In this document: one piece after another, positions 16,108 through 25,272 of the stretch
Position numbering within the stretch: position 1 is the first letter of the stretch
Layout of the letters: every line of letters begins with the position of its first letter
Assembly: GCF_024710845.1 (NCBI RefSeq)
Contig: NZ_JANJTZ010000053.1
Coordinates: 186,001 to 250,000 of the forward strand
From: Mesorhizobium sp.
GTDB taxonomy: Bacteria > Pseudomonadota > Alphaproteobacteria > Rhizobiales > Rhizobiaceae
Reading direction: 5' to 3'
DNA: 64,000 bases
Notes under the pieces: generated by a model
What the model was told of the DNA's origin: nothing
Seen by the model: only the letters and a program-made list of their open reading frames with translations
The model's database searches: none
Position numbers and translations under genes: made by a program

Positions 16108-17589
16108 ATGAAAACCTGGTCTTCCATTCTCGCTGCGGCAGCGATCGCGCTCGCGTCGTCGACGGCGGTTTACGCCGCTCGGACCGACATCGTTCTCGGC
16201 CTTCCGCTGGAGCCGCCCCATCTTGACCCGACCGCGGGCGCCGCCGCCGCGATCGACGAAGTCGGCTATGCCAACATTTTCGAGGGCCTGACCCGTATCG
16301 GCTCGAAGGGTGAAGTCCTGCCTGACCTCGCCGAAAGCTGGACGATCAGCGAGGACGGCAAGGTCTATACGTTCAAGCTGCATACCGGCGTGAAATTCCA
16401 CGACGGCAGCGAGTTCAACGCCGACGACGTCAAGTTCTCGCTCGACCGCGCCCGCGCCGAAAACTCCACCAACGCCCAGAAGGCTCTGTTCGCGCAGATC
16501 GACACCGTCGAGGTCGTCGATCCCGCCACCGTCAAGGTGACGCTGAAGCAGCCGCAGGGCGCCTTCCTCTACAACATGGGCTGGGGCGACGCGGTGATCG
16601 TCGCGCCGGAGAGCGCCGAAACCAACAAGGACAAGCCGGTCGGCACGGGACCGTTCAAGTTCGTCAACTGGGCCAAGGGCTCGTCGATCACGATCGAGAA
16701 GAACGCCGACTACTGGGGCGAGCCGGTCTATCTCGACAAGGCCGAGTTCCGCATCATTCCGGATGCCGCCGCCGCCGTTCCGGCGCTACTCTCGGGCGAC
16801 GTTCAGGCCTTCGCCAATGTCGGCCTCGGCGACGCGCTGGCGCAGGTCGAATCCGACCCCCGCTTCAAGGTCGTGATCGGCTCGACCGAAGGCGAGACGA
16901 TCCTCTCGACCAACAACAAGAAGCCGCCCTTCGACAATCTCAAGGTTCGCCAGGCGATTGCGCACGCGCTCAACCGCGAAGAGATCATCAAGGGCGCTTC
17001 CTCCGGCCTTGGCACGCCGATCGGTTCGCATTTCTCGCCCGGCAACGCCGCCTATGTCGATCTCACCGGCACCTATCCGCATGACATCGCCAAGGCCAAG
17101 GCGCTGATGAAGGAAGCCGGCCTCGAGAACGGCTTCAAGGCGACCCTCAAAATGCCGCCCCCGGCCTATGCGCGCGACGGCGGCCAGATCATCGCCTCGC
17201 AGCTGAAGGAAATCGGCATCGAGCTCGAACTGATCCCGGTCGAATGGGCCGACTGGCTGAAGCAGGTCTTCACCGACAAGGACTACGACCTGACCATCAT
17301 CAGCCATGTCGAGCCGAACGACATCGGCATCTATGCCCGCAAGGACTACTACTTCCAGTACGACAATCCGGCCTTCGATAAGGTCATGGCCGAACTCGAC
17401 GTGACCGCCGACGAGGCCAAGCGCAACGAACTCTACGGTCAGGCGCAGAAGATCCTCGCCGACGACGCGGTCAACGGCTTCCTTTTCCAGCTACCGAAGA
17501 TCGGCGTCTGGGACGCCAAGATCGAGGGCATGTGGGAGAATACCCCCACCCCGGCCTTCGACCTGACCAAGGTCAAGTGGGTGGACTGA
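16108..17589 (+). CDS. ABC transporter substrate-binding protein, peptide family (SBP_bac_5)
   Basis: A 493-residue periplasmic binding protein of the DppA/OppA family. The Sec signal is residues 1-23 (MKTWSSILAAAAIALASSTA). The mature part starts with the family's LGLPLEPPHLDPT pattern and carries FHDGSEFNADDVKFSLDRA near residue 95. It would capture di- or oligopeptides, or related solutes, and deliver them to the two permeases that follow. The ATG at 16108 is the only start that gives a leader; CCGGAG lies 9 bp upstream. Two hairpin repeats occur between this gene and the first permease gene. Confidence 0.9.
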   Translation: MKTWSSILAAAAIALASSTAVYAARTDIVLGLPLEPPHLDPTAGAAAAIDEVGYANIFEGLTRIGSKGEVLPDLAESWTISEDGKVYTFKLHTGVKFHDGSEFNADDVKFSLDRARAENSTNAQKALFAQIDTVEVVDPATVKVTLKQPQGAFLYNMGWGDAVIVAPESAETNKDKPVGTGPFKFVNWAKGSSITIEKNADYWGEPVYLDKAEFRIIPDAAAAVPALLSGDVQAFANVGLGDALAQVESDPRFKVVIGSTEGETILSTNNKKPPFDNLKVRQAIAHALNREEIIKGASSGLGTPIGSHFSPGNAAYVDLTGTYPHDIAKAKALMKEAGLENGFKATLKMPPPAYARDGGQIIASQLKEIGIELELIPVEWADWLKQVFTDKDYDLTIISHVEPNDIGIYARKDYYFQYDNPAFDKVMAELDVTADEAKRNELYGQAQKILADDAVNGFLFQLPKIGVWDAKIEGMWENTPTPAFDLTKVKWVD

Positions 17590-17596
17590 TGGGCTT

Positions 17597-17624
17597 ATCT
17601 TCTCCCCGCTCACGGGGAGAAGAT
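17597..17624. repeat. Perfect inverted repeat, REP-like hairpin 1
   Basis: ATCTTCTCCCCG and CGGGGAGAAGAT form a perfect 12-bp stem with a CTCA loop, 8 bp after the stop of the substrate-binding protein gene. It shares the CTTCTCCCCG/CGGGGAGAAG core with a second hairpin 73 bp downstream, so both are copies of one small dispersed element. Placed here it could stabilise the upstream mRNA end and set a higher level of the binding protein than of the permeases; that role is inferred. Confidence 0.8.
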
Positions 17625-17696
17625 GCCGGCAGGCAGATGAGGGGCTGCGCCATCGTTCATATGTTCGCGTCGCCCCTCTTCCGGCCCTTCGGGTCA

Positions 17697-17722
17697 CCTT
17701 CTCCCCGCGAACGGGGAGAAGG
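17697..17722. repeat. Perfect inverted repeat, REP-like hairpin 2
   Basis: CCTTCTCCCCG and CGGGGAGAAGG pair perfectly over 11 bp with a CGAA loop. It is the second copy of the element at 17597-17624. It is followed directly by GGAAAAGC-CCG-GCTTTTCC (17721-17739), another stem whose end touches the ATG of the permease gene at 17741, so the region where a ribosome-binding site would be is filled with secondary structure and shows no Shine-Dalgarno. Confidence 0.78.
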
Positions 17723-17740
17723 AAAAGCCCGGCTTTTCCC

Positions 17741-18688
17741 ATGACCGCTTTTCTCCTCAAACGACTGCTCATCGGCCTCGCGACGCTGCTCGTCGCGTCG
17801 ATGGTGGTATTCGGCGTGATGGAAGTCCTGCCGGGCGATCCAGCCCTCCTCATGCTGGGCATGAACGCGTCGCCGGACGCGCTTGAATCGCTTCGCCAGC
17901 AGATGGGACTGAACGACCCGGTCGTGATCCGCTACGTTCACTGGATCGGCGGGCTTGCGATTGGCGACTTCGGACGCTCCTACACCTACTCCTCCCCGGT
18001 GATCGAACTGATCGGCGAGCGGGCGGCCGTCTCGTTGCCGTTGGCGATCATGTCGCTCGTGCTATCGACCGTGATCGCCATTCCGGTCGGCCTCTATTCG
18101 GCATCCCGGCGGGGCAGGCTGTCGGATACGCTTGCCATGGGCACCGCGCAGGTCGGCGTCGCCATTCCGAACTTCTGGTTCGCGCTGCTCTTGATCTATG
18201 TCTTCGCCGTCTGGCTGCGGCTGGTGCCCGCGGGCGGTTTCCCCGGCTGGGGCGCGGGCATCTGGCCGGGCATCAAATCGCTCATTCTCCCCGCCGTGGC
18301 GCTCGCCCTGCCGCAGGCGGCGATACTGGCCCGTGTCACCCGTTCGGCGCTGCTCGAGGTGCTCGGCGAAGACTATATCCGCACGGCCCGCGCCAAGGGC
18401 ATGCCGCGCAGTGCGGTGCTGTGGCGGCACGCGCTGCGCAACGCGATGATCCCGGTGCTGACGATCCTCGGCCTGCAGTTCGCCTTCCTGCTTGCCGGCA
18501 CCATCATCATCGAGAACGTGTTCTACCTGCCGGGTCTCGGTCGCCTGATCTTCCAGGCGATCACCCAGCGTGACCTGATTGTCGTCGAAGGCGTCGTCAT
18601 GCTGCTGGTCGCAACCGTCGTCGTCGTCAATCTGCTGGTCGACCTCGCCTATGCGCTGGTCGATCCCCGCTTGCGGGTGCGCACATGA
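17741..18688 (+). CDS. ABC transporter permease, DppB-like
   Basis: A 315-residue permease with six membrane segments, starting with the MTAFLLKRLLIGLATLL helix typical of DppB/OppB. The cytoplasmic EAA loop is present around EDYIRTARAKGMPRSAVLWRHALRNA (read in two parts, residues about 208-233), which docks to the ATPase. No Shine-Dalgarno precedes the ATG, and a stable hairpin lies just upstream. It overlaps the next permease gene by 4 bp (ATGA), showing translational coupling. Confidence 0.92.
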   Translation: MTAFLLKRLLIGLATLLVASMVVFGVMEVLPGDPALLMLGMNASPDALESLRQQMGLNDPVVIRYVHWIGGLAIGDFGRSYTYSSPVIELIGERAAVSLPLAIMSLVLSTVIAIPVGLYSASRRGRLSDTLAMGTAQVGVAIPNFWFALLLIYVFAVWLRLVPAGGFPGWGAGIWPGIKSLILPAVALALPQAAILARVTRSALLEVLGEDYIRTARAKGMPRSAVLWRHALRNAMIPVLTILGLQFAFLLAGTIIIENVFYLPGLGRLIFQAITQRDLIVVEGVVMLLVATVVVVNLLVDLAYALVDPRLRVRT

Positions 18689-19551
18689 GCACCGGGCCTC
18701 TTGCCACGCCGGTCGAGGAAAGCGTGCTGCGGCTCGCTCTGATGAACCGCTCCTTCCTCTTCGGTCTTGTCATCACCGCGCTGATCGCGGCGATGGCGCT
18801 GATCTCGTTCGTCTGGACGCCCTACGACATTACCAATCTGATCGTCGCCAACCGGATGAAACCGCCCTCGGCTGAATTCCTGTTCGGCACCGATCATTTC
18901 GGCCGCGACATCCTGTCGATGATCATGGTCGGCTCGCGCAATTCGATCGCCGTCGCCTTCGTCGCGGTCGGCATCGGCATGGCCATCGGTATTCCGCTCG
19001 GCTGCTGGGCAGCGGCGCGGGGCGGCTGGGTCGACGAGACGCTGATGCGCTTCAACGATCTCGTCTTCGCCTTCCCCGCCCTCCTCTCGGCCGTGATGAT
19101 CACCGCCATCTTCGGCCCCGGTGCGGTCAACGCCATCATCGCCATCGGCATCTTCAACATCCCGGTCTTCGCCCGCGTCGCCCGCGCCGGCGCCATGGCG
19201 CTGTGGCCGCGCGAGTTCATCCTCGCGGCGCGCGCGTCGGGCAAAGGCAAGACCCAGATCACGATCGAGCACATCCTGCCCAACATCGTCTCCATGCTGC
19301 TCGTCCAAGGCACGATCCAGTTCGCACTCGGCATCCTCGCCGAGGCCGGCCTGTCCTATCTCGGGCTCGGCGCCCAGCCCCCGATGGTGTCGTGGGGGCG
19401 CATGCTGTTCGACGCGCAGACGCGCATGATGGTGGCGCCCTACCTGGCGCTTTTCCCCGGCATGGCCATCGTCATCACCGTGCTCGGCCTCAACCTGCTC
19501 GGCGACGGCCTGCGCGACGTCCTCGACCCGAAGCTGAGGCGCGAACGGTGA
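18685..19551 (+). CDS. ABC transporter permease, DppC-like
   Basis: A 288-residue permease of the DppC/OppC family: an N-terminal helix, the periplasmic FLFGTDHFGRDILSMI motif characteristic of this subunit, and the EAA loop near WPREFILAARASGKGK. With the preceding permease it forms the channel for peptide-like solutes in the inner membrane. Its start overlaps the DppB-like stop by 4 bp and its stop overlaps the GTG start of the ATPase gene. Confidence 0.92.
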   Translation: MSTGPLATPVEESVLRLALMNRSFLFGLVITALIAAMALISFVWTPYDITNLIVANRMKPPSAEFLFGTDHFGRDILSMIMVGSRNSIAVAFVAVGIGMAIGIPLGCWAAARGGWVDETLMRFNDLVFAFPALLSAVMITAIFGPGAVNAIIAIGIFNIPVFARVARAGAMALWPREFILAARASGKGKTQITIEHILPNIVSMLLVQGTIQFALGILAEAGLSYLGLGAQPPMVSWGRMLFDAQTRMMVAPYLALFPGMAIVITVLGLNLLGDGLRDVLDPKLRRER

Positions 19552-21173
19552 GCCTGCTCGAGATCGAGAAGCTGAAGCTCGACATCGGCGGAACGCCGAT
19601 TCTGAAGGGCATCGACCTCGCCATCGAGAAGGGCCAGGTCATGGGTCTCGTCGGCGAGTCGGGATCGGGCAAGTCGATGACAGCGTTGGCGATCATGCGG
19701 CTCATGCCGCACGCCGCGCGGGCGTCGGGTCGGCTGACCTTCGACGGTATCGACATCCTTGCGTCCACGGAAGAGGCGATGTGCCGGCTGCGCGGCGACG
19801 ATATCGGCATGGTGTTCCAGGAACCCATGACGGCGCTCAATCCGGTCAAGACGATCGGCGAGCAGGTCGCCGAGGGCATCCGCTGGCACACCGGCGCCAA
19901 CCGCGCCGACGCCGAAGCGCGCGCCCGCCAGATCCTCGACCGCGTCGGCCTGCCGGAAGCGAAATTCCCGCTGTCGCGCTACCCGCACGAACTCTCGGGC
20001 GGCCAGCGCCAGCGCGTCGTTATCGCCATCGCCTGCGCGCTGAAGCCGAAGCTTTTGATCGCCGACGAGCCGACGACCGCCCTCGACGTAGTGCTGCAGA
20101 AGCAGATCCTCGAACTGCTGAAGGATCTCGTCGACGAGCAGAAGATGGGCCTGCTTCTGATCAGCCACGATCTCGCCGTCGTGGCCGACATGGCCGATCG
20201 CGTCACCATCATGCGCCATGGCGAAGTGATGGAGGACGGCGAGACCGCGCGCACCCTGTCGGAACAGGTTCACCCCTACACCCGCCAGCTTGCACAGGCC
20301 TCGATGCACGTGCCTGACCGGCCGCACACGACAGCCGCCAGTTCGACGGCCGAAAACCTGCTCGAGATCCGCAATGTCAGCAGGGACTATCCCGGCCGCC
20401 GCGTCTCGCTGTTCAAGAAGGGTGAGCCGTTCCGGGCCGTCAATGACGTCTCCTTCTCGCTTAAGCCGGGACAGTCCGTAGCGCTCGTCGGTCGCTCCGG
20501 TTGCGGCAAGTCCACGCTTGCCCGCATGATCCTGGCGCTCGATCACCCGACGTCCGGCGACATCCGCTTCATGGGCGAGAGCCTCCTCGGCAAGGACGAA
20601 ACGGCGCTCCGGCCCTTCCGCCGCAACATGCAGGTCGTGTTCCAGGATCCTTACGGCTCCTTCAATCCGCGCCACAAGGTCGAGCGTCTGGTCTCGGAGC
20701 CGCTGCATCTGCTGGACGAGACGCCCACGCCGGCAGCACGGCGCGAAATGGTCGCGGCGGCGCTGCATGAGGTCGGGCTGAAGCCGTCCGACATGGAAAA
20801 ATACCCGCACGAATTCTCCGGCGGCCAGCGCCAGCGCATCTCGATTGCGCGCGCCATCATCACCAGGCCGAAGCTGATCGTCGCCGACGAGCCGGTTTCC
20901 GCCCTCGACGTGTCCATCCGCGCCCAGGTGCTCGACCTCTTCGCCGACCTCAACCAGCGGCTCGGCGTGGCCTATCTGTTCATCACCCACGACCTGACCG
21001 TTGCGCGCGCCATCACCGACGAGGTCATGGTGATGCATGACGGGATTATGGTCGAGGAAGGCGGCACCGCGGACATCCTCGACCATCCGAAATCCGATGC
21101 GGCCAAGGCTCTCGTCGACGCCGCGCCGGATCTGCACCGTGCAATCGCACGGCGATTGCAGGAGCAGGGCTGA
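19548..21173 (+). CDS. Dual-domain ABC transporter ATPase (DppD-DppF fusion)
   Basis: A 541-residue protein containing two complete nucleotide-binding domains. Domain 1 has Walker A GESGSGKS, signature LSGGQRQRV and Walker B LLIADEPTTALD. Domain 2 has GRSGCGKS, FSGGQRQRI and LIVADEPVSALD, and starts with the ENLLEIRNVSRDYPGRR segment near residue 265. Such fused ATPases serve dipeptide/oligopeptide and glutathione-type importers in alphaproteobacteria. I start at GTG 19548, which overlaps the previous stop; a longer open frame upstream lies inside the permease gene in another frame and is not coding. Confidence 0.92.
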   Translation: MSLLEIEKLKLDIGGTPILKGIDLAIEKGQVMGLVGESGSGKSMTALAIMRLMPHAARASGRLTFDGIDILASTEEAMCRLRGDDIGMVFQEPMTALNPVKTIGEQVAEGIRWHTGANRADAEARARQILDRVGLPEAKFPLSRYPHELSGGQRQRVVIAIACALKPKLLIADEPTTALDVVLQKQILELLKDLVDEQKMGLLLISHDLAVVADMADRVTIMRHGEVMEDGETARTLSEQVHPYTRQLAQASMHVPDRPHTTAASSTAENLLEIRNVSRDYPGRRVSLFKKGEPFRAVNDVSFSLKPGQSVALVGRSGCGKSTLARMILALDHPTSGDIRFMGESLLGKDETALRPFRRNMQVVFQDPYGSFNPRHKVERLVSEPLHLLDETPTPAARREMVAAALHEVGLKPSDMEKYPHEFSGGQRQRISIARAIITRPKLIVADEPVSALDVSIRAQVLDLFADLNQRLGVAYLFITHDLTVARAITDEVMVMHDGIMVEEGGTADILDHPKSDAAKALVDAAPDLHRAIARRLQEQG

Positions 21174-21176
21174 AAC

Positions 21177-21605
21177 CTATTCCGGACGGACCAGGTCGCG
21201 CGGGTCGATGTGCAGCAGCGACACGGTCCGCTTGAGCAGATCGATCTCCTGATCCGACAGCTTCTCGTCCGCCTTGGCGATCTCGGTCATGTGGCGGGCG
21301 AGCGCAATGCGGCGTGACAGCGGCAGCTGGCCGAACTCGCCAAGCGAACGCGCGGTGGTGTTCTCATAGCCGTAGTCCTGCAGATAGGTGAGCACGTCCT
21401 CGAGGCTCTCCTCGCCGATGCCGAACGCGTCGCGACAGATGCGCCGGAACGTCTCCATCTCCGCGCCACCGGCCTCCCCGTCCGCCAGGACCATCCGGAA
21501 CAGCAGCATTAGTTCGGCGGTGAGTACGGGATCGTCGGCGACCCGCCTGACCGCCGGATCTCCCTCGAACAGCAACCTTATTTTTTCGACGAAGCCCGCG
21601 AACAT
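21177..21605 (-). CDS. TerB-like (tellurite resistance-type) helical protein
   Basis: A 142-residue soluble helical protein with the TerB-like pattern: LTAELMLLFRMVLADGEAGGAE in the first half and ARHMTEIAKADEKLSDQEIDLLKR in the second, where acidic residues sit at metal-binding-like positions. TerB-domain proteins occur widely and most have no proven link to tellurite. The ATG at 21605 has AAGGAA upstream; the longer TTG start is less likely. It is convergent with the peptide transporter operon, ending 3 bp from its stop. Confidence 0.75.
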   Translation of the reverse strand: MFAGFVEKIRLLFEGDPAVRRVADDPVLTAELMLLFRMVLADGEAGGAEMETFRRICRDAFGIGEESLEDVLTYLQDYGYENTTARSLGEFGQLPLSRRIALARHMTEIAKADEKLSDQEIDLLKRTVSLLHIDPRDLVRPE

Positions 21606-21814
21606 TTGCCGTTCCTTATTTCCGAGTTGTCCCAACCTAGACCGAATCCGGTGCCACCGAAACGGCCCGCATGGGGCCGCTCAGAACCTTTGCCGTCAGG
21701 GTTGTGCGGACCGGCCTATTCCACTTGGTTTCTAATACCAAAGTCGTAAGCTTCCCATGCGTGAGTCGGATGCTCCGCAGAGCGCGAACACGCAAACGAG
21801 GAGAGGAAGAGAAG

Positions 21815-21985
21815 ATGAACCTGTCTGCCCCAACCATGGTGGTCTTCATCATCGCGCTGGTCATTGCGATCATCGCCCTGCTGATGTTCCTCAACGTCGT
21901 CACCTTCATACCGGTCGCCGCATTCTGGGTGATGACGCTTGCCTATGTCGTCCTCGCGGGCGGCTGTCTGTTCAAGGGCGCCTGA
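21815..21985 (+). CDS. Small two-helix membrane protein, unknown function
   Basis: A 56-residue protein that is almost entirely two transmembrane helices (TMVVFIIALVIAIIALLMFL, and VAAFWVMTLAYVVLAGGCLF). The Shine-Dalgarno GAGGAGAGGAAGAG lies just upstream of the ATG at 21815, supporting real translation. I do not recognise a characterised family. It stands alone, with a strong hairpin 16 bp after its stop. Confidence 0.7.
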   Translation: MNLSAPTMVVFIIALVIAIIALLMFLNVVTFIPVAAFWVMTLAYVVLAGGCLFKGA

Positions 21986-22000
21986 CGCCCCGCTTCGGGT

Positions 22001-22031
22001 GAAGCGCGTCCCGGCCGTCGGGGCGCGCTTC
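22001..22031 (+). terminator. Hairpin after the small membrane protein gene
   Basis: GAAGCGCG and CGCGCTTC form a perfect 8-bp outer stem, with CCCGGC/GTCGGGG able to pair inside. Only AATTT follows, so it is a terminator-like hairpin without a good T-run. It separates the small membrane protein from the AraC-family gene. Confidence 0.45.
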
Positions 22032-22074
22032 AATTTCGGCTGGATTTCGCCGCCCGTTGCCGCGATGATGGGTG

Positions 22075-22902
22075 ATGGACCGGCCTTCTGCGCCTGACGT
22101 TTCTCAATTGCCTTCGCCCGGCGGACATGAGGTCTTGCGTCGGGGAGCAGGGACCGACATCGCAGCCTGGGTCCAGGACATAATCCACTATCGCGAGACG
22201 AGCCCGGGCCTGTTCAGGCAGGTCGAGACGGCGTCGATGGTCGTTCCCCTCGTCATCAGCTTCGGCGGACCATTCTCGATCGGCCTTGGCCGCGACCCGG
22301 ACGCATCCGAGAGCTTCTGCAGCTTCACCTCGGGCCTCTATGCCGGGCCGGTGTTCATCCGCTCGGCGGGAACGGCGGAGTGCGTCCAGGTCAATTTCAC
22401 CCCTCTCGGGGCATGGCGTTTCTTCGGCGTTCCGATGAGCGAACTGGCCGGGCGGATGGTCACGCTCGATGATCTCGCCGACCGTGAGATGACCGGACTG
22501 CGTCATCGCCTTGCCGACTTGCCGGACGCAACGCGCCGGCTCGATCTCGTCGAGGCATTCGTCGCCGACCGCATCAAACGTGCGAAGCCGTGCGACGGCG
22601 CGATCGAAGCCGCCTACGATATCCTTATCTTCCGCAAGGGCGACCTGCGCCTCGGCCGCCTTGCCGATCATCTTGATATGAGCCGCAAGCACCTCGCGGA
22701 CCGTTTCCGGGTCACTGTCGGACTGCCGCCGAAAGCGGTCGCACGCATCATCCGCTTCGGGCACGCCCAGGCTCTCGCCCGGCAAGGCGAAGCCTGGGCC
22801 GACGTCGCGGCCGCCTGCGGCTATGCCGACCAGGCCCATCTGGCGCGCGAATTCGTTAGTCTGGCAGGGGCGACACCCACCGGGTGGAAGAACGCCGCCT
22901 GA
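22075..22902 (+). CDS. AraC family transcriptional regulator
   Basis: A 275-residue regulator. The C-terminal ~100 residues hold the two helix-turn-helix units (LRLGRLADHLDMSRKHLADRF and GEAWADVAAACGYADQAHLARE), and the N-terminal part is a ligand-sensing domain with IRSAGTAECVQVNFTPLGAWRFFG, as in the DUF6597-type AraC proteins. It lies 72 bp before a VOC gene and a cupin gene on the same strand, which are its most likely targets. A perfect inverted repeat in that gap could be an operator or an RNA hairpin. The start is set at the ATG at 22075; GTG 22072 is equivalent. Confidence 0.88.
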   Translation: MDRPSAPDVSQLPSPGGHEVLRRGAGTDIAAWVQDIIHYRETSPGLFRQVETASMVVPLVISFGGPFSIGLGRDPDASESFCSFTSGLYAGPVFIRSAGTAECVQVNFTPLGAWRFFGVPMSELAGRMVTLDDLADREMTGLRHRLADLPDATRRLDLVEAFVADRIKRAKPCDGAIEAAYDILIFRKGDLRLGRLADHLDMSRKHLADRFRVTVGLPPKAVARIIRFGHAQALARQGEAWADVAAACGYADQAHLAREFVSLAGATPTGWKNAA

Positions 22903-22944
22903 AGGTTACAAATCTTCAAGACCGCCGGAGTTGGCAGGGCTAAT

Positions 22945-22968
22945 TCTCCTTCAAAACCATGAAGGAGA
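22945..22968 (+). promoter_or_regulatory. Inverted repeat covering the ribosome-binding site of the VOC gene
   Basis: TCTCCTTCA and TGAAGGAGA form a perfect 9-bp stem with an AAACCA loop. The right arm contains the Shine-Dalgarno AAGGAGA, 6 bp before the ATG at 22975. In RNA the ribosome-binding site would be paired, giving a possible translational switch; as DNA it could be the site for the AraC-type regulator encoded just upstream. Confidence 0.6.
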
Positions 22969-22974
22969 TACGAG

Positions 22975-23388
22975 ATGAACATCGAAGCCCCGCGACTCTA
23001 TCCCACGTTCCGCTATCGCGACGCCTCGCGAATGATCGATTGGCTGTGCGAAGCTTTCGGGTTCAGAGTCGACGCCCGGTTCATGGACGGTGATCTTGTC
23101 GGCCATGCACAGCTCTCCTTCGGCACGTCGGTGATCATGCTCGGCAGCGTCCGCGACGACGCCTACGGCCGCATGGTCGGCACGCCGGGCGACAACGGCG
23201 GCAAGTCCGTCTACGTCGCCGTCGACGATTGCGACACGGCTTATGCCAAGGCCAGAGCCGCAGGCGCCAAGATCCTGGAGGAACCAAGGGATCGCGACTT
23301 TGGCAGCCGCGAGTTCATCTGCGCCGACCCAGAGGGCATCGTCTGGTCGTTCGGAACCTACTGGCCGAAGGCCGGCGGAAATGGCTGA
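22975..23388 (+). CDS. VOC family (glyoxalase/bleomycin resistance-like) protein
   Basis: A 137-residue single VOC-fold protein: PTFRYRDASRMIDWLCEAFGF opens the first beta-alpha-beta module and GKSVYVAVDDCDTAYAKARAAG the second, ending in DPEGIVWSFGTYWP. The family includes glyoxalases, dioxygenases and antibiotic-binding proteins; the function here is unknown. It is followed by a cupin gene whose ATG lies within its last codons (8-bp overlap), so both are made together, probably under the upstream AraC-type regulator. Confidence 0.87.
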   Translation: MNIEAPRLYPTFRYRDASRMIDWLCEAFGFRVDARFMDGDLVGHAQLSFGTSVIMLGSVRDDAYGRMVGTPGDNGGKSVYVAVDDCDTAYAKARAAGAKILEEPRDRDFGSREFICADPEGIVWSFGTYWPKAGGNG

Positions 23389-23788
23389 TCCGATGGCGGA
23401 GGCGTCGACCATCGTGCTCGGACCCGGTGAGGGCCGCAGCTACGAGATGCCCGACATGCGGGCAGTCTTCAAGGCCGATGGGCACGAGACCGGAGATCGC
23501 TACTGCGTCTCCGAATGGTGGGTGAAACCCGGCGGCAACGGTCCGGGCGCGCACATGCACGCGGCGAACGACGAGATCTTCTACGGCATCGCCGGCACGA
23601 TGTCGCTGCTCGCTGGCGACGCCTGGCACGACCTTGCGCCCGGCGGTTTCCTCCGCATCCCGGCGGGCGTCGTCCATGATTTTCGCAACCTGACATCCGA
23701 ACCGGCGGGCGTACTGAATGTCATCATTCCCGGCGGATTCGAGCGCGACATGCCGGCGATCCTGCAATGGTTCGAAGAGAACGGCTGA
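23381..23788 (+). CDS. Cupin domain protein
   Basis: A 135-residue single-cupin protein. The metal-binding motifs are GPGAHMHAANDEIFYGIAG (His, His, Glu) and the second-box GVVHDFRN (His). The function is not identifiable; small cupins of this type include isomerases, dioxygenases and sensors. The ATG at 23381 overlaps the VOC gene by 8 bp, implying translational coupling. The gene is convergent with cobQ, with 17 bp between them. Confidence 0.85.
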   Translation: MADPMAEASTIVLGPGEGRSYEMPDMRAVFKADGHETGDRYCVSEWWVKPGGNGPGAHMHAANDEIFYGIAGTMSLLAGDAWHDLAPGGFLRIPAGVVHDFRNLTSEPAGVLNVIIPGGFERDMPAILQWFEENG

Positions 23789-23805
23789 CGCTACTCAGGG
23801 TGAAG

Positions 23806-25272
23806 CTACCTCGCGGCAGCGAGGATCGCATCGACGTCCAGGCATCGTTCCAGATGCGCCGCGATGGCATCGAGCGCATCTTCGACCTTTTGCCTGTGAT
23901 CGAATCCGCCGCCTTCCACACCGAGCCTGGCGAGGAAGGCGCGGCGGAACGCCGAACTTCCAAAAAGGCCGTGCAGATAGGTTCCCATGACCTTGCCGTC
24001 GGCCGACATCGCGCCGTCATTGTGGCCATCGAGGAGCGTGAGCGGCCGGGCGCAGTCGGGCCCGAAGGTCCGTCCGAGGTGGATCTCATAGCCGCTCACC
24101 CCGGCGCCGAAGGCCGGCGAGGTTCCGGCTACCTCGCGAACCGTCTTTTCCGGCTCCAGCACCGTGCTGACTTTGAGAAAGCCGAGGCCTTCGGCCTCCC
24201 GCCACTCGCCTTCCGCGCCGTGCGGATCGCGCACGGTCAGGCCCAGCATCTGGTAGCCGCCGCACAGGCCCAGCACGTGGCCGCCGCGCGCGACATGCGC
24301 TGACAGATCCTGTGACCACCCCAACTCCCGGAAGCTCGCGAGATCGGCGATCGTCGCCTTTGAGCCGGGGATCACGACGAGGGCGGCATCCGCCGGGAGA
24401 GGGCTGCCCGGCGGGACGAACACGATCTCCACGCCGGGTTCGGCCCGCAGCGGATCGAGATCGTCGAAATTAGCGATGCGCGGCAGCATCGGCACGACTA
24501 CTTTCAAGGCCTTGCTACTGCCGCCCGCGAGACGGTCAAGCACGACCGCGTCCTCCGACGGCAGCAGCGCGGCCTCGCGCAACCAAGGTACCACCCCGAA
24601 CGACCGCCAGCCGGTGAAGTGGGTGATCGCCTCCAGCCCGTCGTCGAAGAGCGAAAGGTCGCCGCGGAACTTGTTGATCAGGAAGCCCACGACCATCTGC
24701 CGATCCTCCTCGGGCAGGATCAGATGCGTACCGGCAATTGCCGCGATCACCCCTCCCCGGTCGATGTCTCCGACCAGCACGACCGGCACCTCGGCCCGTG
24801 TGGCAAAGCCCATGTTGGCGATGTCGCGGTCGCGCAGATTGATCTCGGCCGGCGACCCCGCGCCTTCGACGATAACCAGATCGGCGTCTTCGCAAAGCCT
24901 CTCCCAGCTTTGCATCACCGCGCCCATCAGCCGGCCCTTGAGGTCCTGGTAATCACGCGCGCCGGCCTCGCCCGCGACGCGGCCGTGCACGATCACCTGC
25001 GCGCCGACATCCGATTGCGGCTTGAGCAGGACCGGGTTCATGTCGACACTCGGCGCGACCCCGCAGGCGAGCGCCTGCAGCCATTGTGCCCGGCCGATCT
25101 CGCCCGTCCCGCCGTCGGGATGCGCGGCGACGGCGGCGTTGTTCGACATGTTCTGCGGCTTGAACGGCAGCACCCTGATGCCACGACGCATCGCCGCCCG
25201 GCACAGACCGGCCACCAGCACCGTCTTGCCGACGTCGGAACCGGTGCCTTGCAGCATGATGGACTTGGCCAT
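23806..25272 (-). CDS. cobQ: Cobyric acid synthase CobQ
   Basis: A 488-residue enzyme that amidates four side chains of adenosyl-cobyrinic acid a,c-diamide in cobalamin synthesis, using glutamine and ATP. The N-terminal P-loop-like domain starts [20 protein letters not shown], followed by [11 protein letters not shown]. The C-terminal class I glutamine amidotransferase domain has the nucleophile Cys in [11 protein letters not shown] and a late His in [10 protein letters not shown]. Length is normal. Its ATG overlaps the stop of the upstream DMSP-lyase-like cupin gene (TGATG), an unusual coupling of a B12 gene. It supports the corrinoid-dependent genes seen later in the window. Confidence 0.95.
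   Translation of the reverse strand: MAKSIMLQGTGSDVGKTVLVAGLCRAAMRRGIRVLPFKPQNMSNNAAVAAHPDGGTGEIGRAQWLQALACGVAPSVDMNPVLLKPQSDVGAQVIVHGRVAGEAGARDYQDLKGRLMGAVMQSWERLCEDADLVIVEGAGSPAEINLRDRDIANMGFATRAEVPVVLVGDIDRGGVIAAIAGTHLILPEEDRQMVVGFLINKFRGDLSLFDDGLEAITHFTGWRSFGVVPWLREAALLPSEDAVVLDRLAGGSSKALKVVVPMLPRIANFDDLDPLRAEPGVEIVFVPPGSPLPADAALVVIPGSKATIADLASFRELGWSQDLSAHVARGGHVLGLCGGYQMLGLTVRDPHGAEGEWREAEGLGFLKVSTVLEPEKTVREVAGTSPAFGAGVSGYEIHLGRTFGPDCARPLTLLDGHNDGAMSADGKVMGTYLHGLFGSSAFRRAFLARLGVEGGGFDHRQKVEDALDAIAAHLERCLDVDAILAAAR

Noticed and set aside
19440-21137. 565-codon minus-strand frame opposite the dual ATPase
   Set aside because: Walker and signature motifs are on the plus strand; this frame is a mirror shadow.
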